Below are positions 51,021 to 61,050 of a stretch of 64,000 nucleotides of DNA, in pieces. The notes beneath the pieces were generated by a model. That model did not search any database. It was not told the origin of the DNA and was given only the letters and a program-made list of their open reading frames with translations. The stretch is from Symsagittifera roscoffensis (Eukaryota > Xenacoelomorpha > Acoela > Convolutidae). Numbering within the stretch: position 1 is the stretch's first letter; every line of letters begins with the position of its first letter. The translations under genes were made by a program, and so were the position numbers. The stretch lies in the NCBI RefSeq assembly GCF_963678635.1, contig NC_087066.1, forward strand, positions 54,764,312 to 54,828,311, read 5' to 3'.

Positions 51021-52216
51021 TGGCCATCATTTTTACCAATATTCATTCGAGTTAAAAAACAGTTGAAGAGTTGTCGGAACTTTCAGGGCTTTACCCTGAT
51101 ACCAGCAGCCTCGTTACTGTTAGTCGGATTTGGAAAGTTTTTACGGCTGACAGTTGTCTAGCTGTCGATTAATGGATCATTGTCGACTCAGCTAAATTGG
51201 ACAACCATAGTTGAGTTTGGGCGCAGAAAAAAACCGAGTTTTCTTTAGCTAAAGGAACACTTTTCAACTATATCTCAAGACTGCCGTATGTTGGCATTAT
51301 TTTGCAAAAAAAAATACCTGGGCCGTATAAGTTTTGACAAAATCAGGCATTTTAGCACTTTGAAATTCCCGGGAAAAGTGTAATCTTTTCGACCAAAATT
51401 GAACTCTAGTATTCTTGGAACGCAAATCCTGCAAGTTTTTTTTGGGAAAATTTTGTAAAGATGCACGCTATCTTGCTTCCTTAAGGCAAAGTTCTTTCAA
51501 AACTTGCATTCTTCTTGCAAGATTCAATCATAATTTGCTTTTTTTTGCAGAATACATGCAAGATCTGCATTCTTGTTGCAAGGTTGTTACAAGTTTTGAG
51601 TTCTATCCATTCACCTAAATGTGAAAGATTCAGCAGATGTGAAAAAATTGCGAGACTCGATAAAACTTCTAATATTTTCCCGATAGTACACCACTTACGC
51701 AAAATTTCTTCAATTTTGCGTTTTCCAACGTTCTGTTAACGATTTCTTTGAACTAAATCGTTTTTTCATTAGCTTTTTTATTAACGTCGGAATAGTTTTG
51801 TTTTGTCGTTGCTTTTTATGTAATTTGAAATATATTGTTTTTTTTTGTAATCGAAACATCATGTTGTAGATTTCTAAAAAAGGAACCTGCGTTAGCATAC
51901 AAAATCAGAAATGGAGTTAGAATCCTTTCAATAATTAAGGAAACGGGCCGACCATAGCAAGGCGGATCAACTTTTTCTGCCCATTTAATTTTCAATTTAC
52001 TCACTCAATGTTATAATGAAAAATGCATTCACGCTTATTACTTTTACAGGAACAAACATCGTTTTTCAATTTGGTTGATATGTACTTGTTCCGCTGCTAG
52101 TTAATTTAGAGGAGAAAAAACGTTGTTTAAAAGGATTCAGGTCTTTTAGTCGAGTCCATAAAATTGTTATCTTAATTGTTATCTTCAACGGAACTAAAAA
52201 AATTAAGTTTCTGCAC
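51021..52216. other. No gene seen
   Basis: AT-rich. A phrase TCGGAACTTTCAGGGCTTTAC at about 51073 resembles TCGGAATTTTCAGGGCTTTAC at about 31382. A TTCTTGCAAGATTC/CTTGTTGCAAGGTTG motif repeats at 51500-51585. Short overlapping frames on both strands at 51415-51740 are not convincing. Confidence 0.4.
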
Positions 52217-52223
52217 TATAAAA
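52217..52223 (+). promoter_or_regulatory. TATA box candidate
   Basis: TATAAAA 103 bp upstream of ATG 52326. A spacing that leaves a short 5' UTR makes it a reasonable promoter for the exon at 52326. Confidence 0.3.
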
Positions 52224-52325
52224 TGAAACCTCATATCATTTTAATAATTTTAATCTGATGAATTAGCAGAAATACTTGTAAATAACGCGGCATTAAAGCA
52301 AAATTTGCAAAAAAATTAATTGAAA

Positions 52326-52488
52326 ATGGTTATTTCAAATAAAAGCAATATCTTGAAAATCTTATTCATAATTTGTGTCAGTGTGGAAAGTTTGATGTCA
52401 GATTCAGTTGAGGGATCAGACGTTGACAGAAAAAGAATTGCAGCGATAACCAGTTCACCGGACATAAACCCACTGGATCCGTCCACTC
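52326..52488 (+). CDS. Possible first exon of a secreted protein
   Basis: ATG in GAAAATGG context, 54 codons plus one base, ending before a good donor (CCACTC/GTGAGC at 52489). The product starts MVISNKSNILKILFIICVSV, a classical signal peptide (basic start, hydrophobic core), with a likely cut after about residue 22-25. Then follows a hydrophilic part: DSVEGSDVDRKRIAAITSSP, DINPLDPS. If not spliced, the frame ends at 52541. No following exon was recognised before the repeat at 53342. I do not know the family. Confidence 0.4.
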
Positions 52489-52541
52489 GTGAGCAAACAT
52501 TTATACAATATATTTTAGCAATATATTTATACTACAAGTAG

Positions 52542-53341
52542 GACAAGACTGTTGGTATCAGCGCAAAACAGATAAAATGTGAACAAAAGTTTATAGGAAA
52601 AACTGATAAAAAATTGAAAAAAAAAACTTAAAACACTTTTAAGTCAACCGGCCCGGAGGCATAACCCGGAGGTTACTTATTGACCCGACCATTTGATAAA
52701 TGGGGAGGAACTTTGTAATTGGATGTGCTTTAGTTTTTTTTCTTGTTTTTTTTCCTGTTTTCCACGCAAAATCAACTACCACAAAAATCATCGGAGAAAA
52801 AACTGGTTGGAAGTTTTCATATTTTTGTCCTCATTCGCGCGAATAAAGCGAGCGAGCAGGCTTGCAATAGATTCTTATTTTAATGACTTAAAAGCTCACA
52901 GAAGCCTAATTTAAGCCACATAAACTTAGTTTTACTCGAGCAAAATTAGTTTTTTGAGAATTTTAGCGCTTTTTGGGAGTCAGAAACTTTTAAAAATTCA
53001 AAAGTTAAAAAATAATAATAAAAAATCTTTGAATTTTTTTTGATTTATTCGTTTTTCTAGTCGTTTTTCTGCAAACTATGTTTTTCAATTTGCTTATTTC
53101 ACTATAACTGTTAAATATGGCTGATCTCTATTTTTTTTTCAGATCCCTTGATCACATCACGCCAAAAAAACGACACTAATTTGAAAAAAAATTAAACACT
53201 AAGGTCGGAACATTCTCTGCTACTTGGGCAGCAACCGGCTATTCATGATTAAGTTGACAAGATTGCATATAACCAGCAACAACAAACAATATTTAACTTG
53301 CAAGAGCTCACCTACAGAATTGCAGCGCACTTGCGGTTTCA
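52542..53341. repeat. No gene seen; two dispersed-repeat fragments
   Basis: About 52840-52960 (AAGCGAGCGAGCAGGCTTGC, GCCTAATTTAAGCC) is the inverse of 23700-23860. About 53145-53235 is the second copy of the repeat at 31030-31170 (GGTCGGAACATTCT, CAGCAACCGGCTAT). Confidence 0.5.
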
Positions 53342-56300
53342 ACAAGCAATTATTCGATTGATGGGCAGCCTCACAAGCAGAGCGCTACAATGCCACAGTT
53401 TTGAGTTTTTTTAAAAAATTTTCTCTTTTTCAACACTAGTTAAAATGCAAAATTAAGTTTTTGAGTCTGGTAGCACTTGGACAAGATAAATTTGCTTGCA
53501 CAAATATTCCGTCACTGTATTCAAAAAATGTAAAAAACATCTTCTCAAAGCGCGTGATGACAATTATTTCTGTGATTATCAAGAATTTGTAATGCGGTAA
53601 ATTGATTGAACTATGTCTTCTGAAATTACTGAAATTGTTGTTAAAAAGTTTCACAAAATTTTAAAATTTGACAAAAAGCAACCACAAAAATTCATTTCTA
53701 ATACTAGTCAAAACGTTATTTACTCCTTAACTATAACACAGAAAGGCAAACGACGCGCTGGCATAACGACCAGGTTCCGGCGATTCAGGATTTTCCGATC
53801 GATGCTAACGAAGTGAAATTTATATTTAATTACTTATAATTGAACAGTTTTTCTTAAATCAAATAATAAAAACATTTAGCCAACCTCTCGAGAATTACTA
53901 TTGAATACTCATATGATCACTTCAAATTCCTCAAATTTGCCGATGCGCATTAATTACGCGAATGGTCATTTTTCAAGCCCCTCAATTTTACTAAAGTTGG
54001 GTGCAGAGGAAAAAAATTTTTATTTTGAAATCACGACATTAAAAAAGGGAATACAAAACAATTGCCAAAACTCGCAAAACCAAAAATTGAAACTTATCCG
54101 GATAAAAAAACTAATCTGAGAACAAACGCTCCGTTATCTTCTTTGAAAGTCAGAGCATTGAGTTAATAGTTCTTACTATTTAATCAAGTACCCTAGTTTT
54201 TTCGGGGTAGTAAATTGTTTTTCTGTCTCAAGCTTCTTAGTTTTCTTTGAGATAACTTTTTTTCAAATTTAGTACTCTAATTTTTTGGCTTTAACAAGAG
54301 GAAAGTTAGAAGTAATTTTAATTCTAGCTGAAGTTGAAATTAGATGCCTTGCTTTGCTTTGCTGGATGCAGATGAAACACATGACAGTAGAAAAAACTGC
54401 CAATCAAGTTCCAGCATTTAAAACTCGAACAAATGAAAATAGTCAATTTTAGAACATTTTGCACCATCAAAAACATCTATTGTAAAAAGTTTTAATTGCA
54501 ACTATGAACGATCAGAAAAACAACAGAAATTTTTTCAATTTTTTTGAAAAACATTTTTGTAGTGAGTTAAAGCTAAAATTGTCTACCTTTGTGCAACTGA
54601 CAGTTTTCAAGTGCACATGATCGCTGATTTTAGCCAAAAATAGTTTAATTACCATATTCAAACTTGAAAACCAATGGTTTTTTCTGCAACCAACTTGAAT
54701 AAAAATGCTCATGATTATGAAAAAAAAAACATTTTTTGAGCCGTTTGAACTTATTTTGTTCAAAAATAAAATCGGCGTTTCTATAAGCAATTAACTTTAA
54801 TTACGTTTTGGAACCTGAATCAAAAACTAAACCAAAAAAGTTAAGTAAATTGTGAGCTATTTTAAAAAATGTTTCTTGAAAAAAGTACAAACAGGATCCT
54901 TATCAACTTTTTAGGCGTTATCCAGAATTCAATTAGAGTTTAAAACACATTGATGATTCACCTATTTTGCGCAATTGCTTGCAAAAAGCTTGTTTTTATG
55001 TTAGTCGAATTTGCAATCAGGACTGAATTATTCAAACTGATGTAAAACAATTGCTATTCCGATTTTTTTCAACCAATTTTTCAATCGTAATATGCATATT
55101 TCATAGACGAAATTTCAAAAACCAAGCTTTTAAGCCTACCAAAATGACACAATTCCCCTGTTTTTAAACAAAAAGTTGCCAATATTGGTGTTTTTTGTTA
55201 ACTTTTAGATTGTTTGACCCACTTCAAAATGTTTAATCGAAACAAGATACGCAATGAAAGTTTCAACATTGCGATGCCAAACTTTGCACTAGATGGGCGC
55301 ACAATTTAGTGTCTGTACGTTTCTGGAATCCAAATACAAATCATAAAACATGTAAAAATTTAGTCAGAACGATCAAAGAAAACTAAAAACAAAAGAAGAA
55401 CAAAGAGAGCATCCTTGTTGGGGAATCCGCTCACAATTCACAAAATACAGTTTGGTTTGGTCATGATATTTTTCGCTTTAAAATTCAAATATATATTAAA
55501 TTGTTATGACATGAACTTATAAAGTTAGGGTTTTAGTCAAGAAGTTAAGCAGTCCCTGAAAAACTCATCAAATAAGGATAGTTTTTTTCTAGATTGTTAT
55601 TCGTCCTGCAAACCTCAATACTTTTTTTACGGTTTTTCTTTCTTAATTTCATACTTTTTTAGACAGTGTCAGCAAAATTTTTCATTCTTCTGCATTGACC
55701 TTACTAATTGATAAATGTTTGGTTATAAAAAAAAGAGTTATAATTTTTAATCAGAAATGGGAAAAGGGTCACGAACCACAAATATTTCAAGCAAATACAA
55801 AAAATAACTTAATCAATATGCGCCAGTCGGTCATTTCAAACTTTTTCTCAAAGGTAATTAACCTGCCTTATTTGCGCATACTATTCGATGCCTAAGATGA
55901 ACTTATTCGGGAACCCGTTTAGTTTCTTGGGACCCTTATATCACTTAAGGAACCCGTTAAAATTCTTGGGACCCCTCTATCGCAAGTGTTAGAAAAACGA
56001 GTCAAGTTACTTTAAAATTACTTTTGATATCTGACTGTGTGACAACTATTTAACTAAGGAAATAGTTCAAAATGGGAAAGCTATTTAATAACCTTTTACT
56101 AGAAAGACCTGGATGGGATGATCTAAAGAAAAAATATTAGCGTCAAGTGGGCTATCAAGGTGACTGAAATTACATGCCCCTGCTAAATTTTATAAAATAA
56201 TTTTACAAAAACATGATTTTGATTTTTTGTCTGTCTCAAAAAAAGTAAACAATAACTGGATCCAGAATATTTGGCATAGGGAACATAAAACAGGAAAACC

Positions 56301-56344
56301 AAGATAAAAAAAGAAAGAACCATTCCAAAAAATACGGTTAGAAG
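53342..56344 (+). repeat. 3-kb dispersed repeat, copy A
   Basis: Begins AACAAGCAATTATTCGATTG and is matched almost throughout by 61051-64000. By eye identity is about 93-95 percent, with some indels (copy B lacks about 80 bp corresponding to 53990-54080). The ORF at 53613-53816 (MSSEITEIVVKKFHK...) is open here but broken in copy B. The 97-codon frame that is open in copy B (ATG 62825) starts here at 55229 and has stops. Copy A may extend past 56344, because copy B is cut by the window end. Confidence 0.85.
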
Positions 56345-59300
56345 TACTTAAAAACTTTGCCACGACTTATAGAAATAAAAACATTTTAGAAATAAAAACA
56401 TTGCAACGACTTGATTGAGCTTTTGTTTGCAAATTCTAAGTTTCAGTCGAGTGTGTCAAACAACATATCTTTATTTACAAACTTCACAAATATTGAAAAA
56501 CTAAAACTTAAAAAGCTCGGAAACCCAACAACTGGAATAATTAACAAAAAAAAACATTCAAAACACAGAAGGGAAGGAAATTTAACGTTTAAAAATAAAA
56601 AAGCTTTCTGACCCAATTTTTTACGGAATTTTTAGGGCATTTTTGAATGTAAAACCAAAAATTGGCCATGGCTGTGTGAAAAAGGCACGCGTCTCTCAAC
56701 ATGGGATCATTTTTTCGCATCAAACTTTGGTTTCTGTTGGAGGAGTCCCACTGTCACCCAACTCTTCAAAGTGGGACCGGCTACCACAAAATGGATGACC
56801 TTCACCTCCCTCGCGAGTGGTCCTGCCTTGAATAGGACCTAAAGTTAACGAAAAAGAGTAAAATAGAATGAACTTAAAGTATCCGCCGAAAAATTAAGGC
56901 AAGATTTATTTGCTTTCGATCGTTTATTATAATTTTAGATTATTATCACGACCTCAAAATTGTTTAAATTATAAGACCGCGGTACGTCAATTTGAACTAT
57001 GTTAATTTTGCGCTCATACAAGCTTTTAGAGATAACAACAAGTTGCCTTTTTATCGATTGTCAAGAACACAATTTTGGGAGATTCCAGGGTTGATTAATC
57101 ATTGCCTATTGTATAATAACCATTGTTATTACAATCCACCCCTTCTAATTCATTATTAAAAAAGTAATCATGATATTTCGCGTATCATCCATTGAACCCA
57201 GTTCTGATAAAAAAGTTTTTGGCAATACTGCATGTCGGTTTTTTTTGGTAAGGGTATTTTTTTGTTCACCGTGGTACAATGTAGTTTTTACATTCTTCTG
57301 AAAGATCTAAGATCTTTTTTGTTCTTCGCCTAAATCATAGGCTACAATAATGATTTAATGTTTTGGCGTTAGTTGTTTTGCAATGAGCTTATTTTGGATC
57401 GTCATATCCCTCCTGTTGTTTATGAATAGTTATATAACCATTTCCAGTTCCAGGTGTCCGAGTTCAAGGTGCTAGGTTCGAGGCAGTTCTCTGTCAGCTT
57501 GGTTAGGACTCCATGGATAATTTCTAACGTTTCTTTATCCTGCAGTTTGCTCGAAAAAAAATTTTTTTTTTTAAAGGTGGTTTCCAGTAATTCCAATAAC
57601 TCAGCAAAATTTTGAGACAAGATTTGTTAATTCTGGTTTTGTATCTGACGCAAATTTTACCTTCCTCGCTGAAAGCCTCAACGTAGCTGTATTTTCAAAT
57701 TTTTGAAGCAGTAGAATGGTATTTGAATTAACTGTCGCAGTCATGGGACAGAAGTTGCTACTTATTGATTTCAACAAGCAGATAAACTTTTCAATTTTTG
57801 AGGAATTTTGTTTTGTAGGCGTAATATAATTAGTAAATTATAACCAGTATATCGGAAAAATGCAAAAATCAGCAATGATAAAAAGCACAGTAACCGCTTT
57901 TAACTACAAAAAAAATGAAACTGTTAACTTCTTCAACAAAAAATTACCAGACAATCAGTCAATTCACTCCTAGTGAGTTTTGGATAAATGCAACAAAGAT
58001 GGATCGAAAATTGCAAAATCTTGTTTTGAAGACGTCAACAATCGGTATCAGATTAATAAATTCAGTGGTTTTCTTGCTCTGGAAACATCCTCGCAAACAA
58101 CACAAAGAGTTTAAGTTTATGGACTTAAAATTTTTTGAGATGCTGATAAGATTGACGTTTTTTTTTATGCCACTGCGGAAAAATGACAGTCAAAAAAACT
58201 GATAGAAACACTTGGTCTGGTTTCTACAAGCGATCATACGTTTTTTAACGAAACTGCGGTTAAAAGGACTGGGGCGCTTACACCATTAAATTGAACAAAA
58301 CGTAATGACATCTTAACTGCTTACGCGAGTTTTGTGCAAAGATCGGAGCGGTCAAATTTCCGAAAAATTTACTGGAACCGTTTCATTGTTGGTTTATTTT
58401 GAATAAGGGCAAAATTACACGTCAGTATTTCGCTGTTTATTGATGCCAGATCTGGCATCATTCTTGGCTGTCACTCTGTCAGTTTTCATGGCCATCGTTT
58501 TTTTCTGGGGTTAAAAGTAAAGGTGACTTTTTAATGCCTTCAAAATAAAATTTATCCAGTCTTGATCCGACTGGCATTTTTCAACAAATTTCATAAAACA
58601 TGTTTAAAAAATTTAACCGTTTAACCAAAATAGATGCAGAAAAAAAAACGACTAAAACGTGAAAAAAAAAGTTCATTTGCTTGTAGAAATAAAAATTTTG
58701 GATCTTCTGTGTACTGTGACTCTAGCAAAACAAATCAAAATTTGAAAAAATGCCAAATTTTCTGTGCCTCGACCTCAGTTGACATTCATTCTGTGACATG
58801 GTTAACTTCAAGTAGCTTTGTAAAAACTCACTATGAAACAAACATTAGGAAAAAAAAAGTTCACATTTTATTTTTCAGTATTTTTTAAGGATACTCTACC
58901 AAACTTTTATGAATGTTTTGGTAACCAAGAAATCTTTTGGCACAATCATTTACATAATGGATGAGTTATAAAAAATTTCAAAAAAATACACTTTGAAAGG
59001 GCTTTATACTGTTTTAAGAAAAATCAGAAAATAATTTGATCAACCCGAAAATTACGCTTTTACGAACATGTTCCTCGTACCATTTGTGTAGAACATAAAA
59101 GCGCAAGGGAGTGTAGCGGAGCAAACTTTTGTTACTTGTCAGAGCCGCGTTTGAAGTTAAACAATAATTTTTTTGCTAATTTTTGACATATTTAGAACAT
59201 TGGCTGAATTGCTTTTGTCTGAAACAACTTGAAGTTTTGACTGAAATAATTAATATTCTAACGGGATGAAACTTTTTGGCCGAGTTGTACGCGCATCATC

Positions 59301-59879
59301 GAGAGTGTTTGTAAACAGACGAATTTTATCTGCAATTATCACTTAAACTCGAATGAGAGTTTTTGAACGACCATATTAATTTTGGTTCCTGCAAATTGTA
59401 TCGGAGCTTTCGATAGGTCTGAATTGGGTTGTCTCGAAATAGTTTAATTCTCTCCACATACGAAGCGAGTTTTTTTGTTGAGCAAATCTTTTTTAGCCAC
59501 CCAAGACCGTTTGCGTCTAGAACTTTCACGTGGTACCATTATTGTAGCCAAAATCGTTGTGGTAGAACTGACGCCAGAGGTCAAGTATGAGCTCGTCATT
59601 GGACATTCTCATTGTCAGCGCATTTTCTGGTTATTTATCGAAGAAGACCATCAAAATTGTATTTCTTTACAGGTAGATAAATAGGGACGCGGTGCAGGTT
59701 TAGGGGATCGTCTCCATTTTTCCCTCTGAAGTTTGACCCCTTCATGAGCCACTCCTTTGATACAAATATAGGACAACCAAGTTGATTATTTGAAATTTTT
59801 TGAAAATTCGCCGCCTTTCGAGAAAATGCTAGATCTCCCCCTGAGTAAACCTATTTTTTCTGAAGATATAATTTGAACC
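56345..59879. other. No certain gene; AT-rich with weak ORFs
   Basis: A GC-richer patch at about 56680-56840 has the hairpin GTCCCACT...AGTGGGAC. The minus-strand frame 57420-57620 (TTG start; DKETLEIIHGVLTKLTENCL) and the plus-strand ATG frame 57915-58202 are each protein-like for 60-95 codons but show no motif or splice context. Nothing else is recognised. Confidence 0.35.
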
Positions 59880-60097
59880 AAGAACGGATCTATGATTTTC
59901 TCGAGAGGGACGCGCTCCCCTTCAAAGTTGGTACATTTTGGCGCCTAAGGCGCCTTTAGAAAAATTTTAGGATTTTGGTGGGCCTAAAATGGATGTCATA
60001 AAATAATAACAAACGTGGACCCTTTAGTTGGTGATCGGATCGAATCTCTAAGTGAAAAAAACATACGCCCCCCTCCCCTAATTCGGCATCTGATTTG
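59880..60097. mobile_element. GC-rich short dispersed element, another copy
   Basis: Starts AGAACGGATCTATGATTTTC then TCGAGAGGG, matching GGGGCGGAGATAGGATTTTC at 29045. It contains GGCGCCTTTAGAAAAATTTT, identical to the 29043 copy, and GGATCGAATCTCT, and ends CCCCTCCCCTAATTCGGC. It is shorter than copy 1 by a deletion of the left-centre part. Confidence 0.5.
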
Positions 60098-61050
60098 AAT
60101 TAAGTCTAAGTAGTCTAAATCATTTGAGCGTACTTCGAACACTATTTTTTTCTTTGGTGTGTTGGTTTTGGGCGGATTGGCAAGCCTTTATTTTGACCTC
60201 TATAACTTTATCTGGCTCTCTTGACCCCTTAACTTTTGCAGTTTTGAAATCTTAAATTTTGAAACTCGACAGTTTTTTCTGCAGGTTTCGCTTTAATTCT
60301 AGGATTAATTAGAAAAAAAAACATTTCTAATAAAATCAGTGCTTTGTGTTTCGGGATGTTTTGCAACGATTGAAAAGCGCAGTGCTTAATCTAAAACCAG
60401 TTTTTTGCTACTGAAATTAAATTTTTTGTTATTAAAAAAAGTTACCACTTTGAAAACAATAATCCAGCAAATAATGTCAGTCAGCTGAGAACGAGTAAAT
60501 TAATAAAATCGAGTTTGCTCCTCTAGAATTTTTTTTTGGACGCAAGTGGAAAACCAGTTTCATATATTAATCTTCGACAGGTGTGCTGATTGAATAGCCG
60601 GGATTACATCCGAACAAAAACAAAACTGGGACGTCCGGTCTCTAAGGTATTGCAACAGTGCGTTTTTCCGGACTTTTTTTGCAATATTGGCAGTACTAGA
60701 ATTAACCAACACAAAAACCTGCTTTAAAAAAACGTCTACTTTGTTTGGAAGAGTTTTTTTGAGCTTGAGCCTTTGTGACGTTTTAACAAAAAAAAATGTT
60801 GTTTCCACAATTTTTTTTTCATTTTTGTTTCCCTTGGCGCCTCAACAAAAGCAATTAAAACGTTTTTGATTCTCAAAAGATTTCGAGGAAAAACAACTAA
60901 TTGAAATTTTATTTCAAATTAAACCCTGTGAGATTCTATTTTGATTACTTAGATCTGAATTTTGCTCAAAATTGAAGCAATAAAGATCTAGGAAACCATC
61001 TTTTCCATTTTATTTCAATTATAAGATCTGTTGATTTCTAAAAAAATTTG
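60098..61050. other. No gene seen
   Basis: AT-rich DNA before copy B of the 3-kb repeat. The overlapping frames at 60560-60869 on both strands have no motif. Confidence 0.4.
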
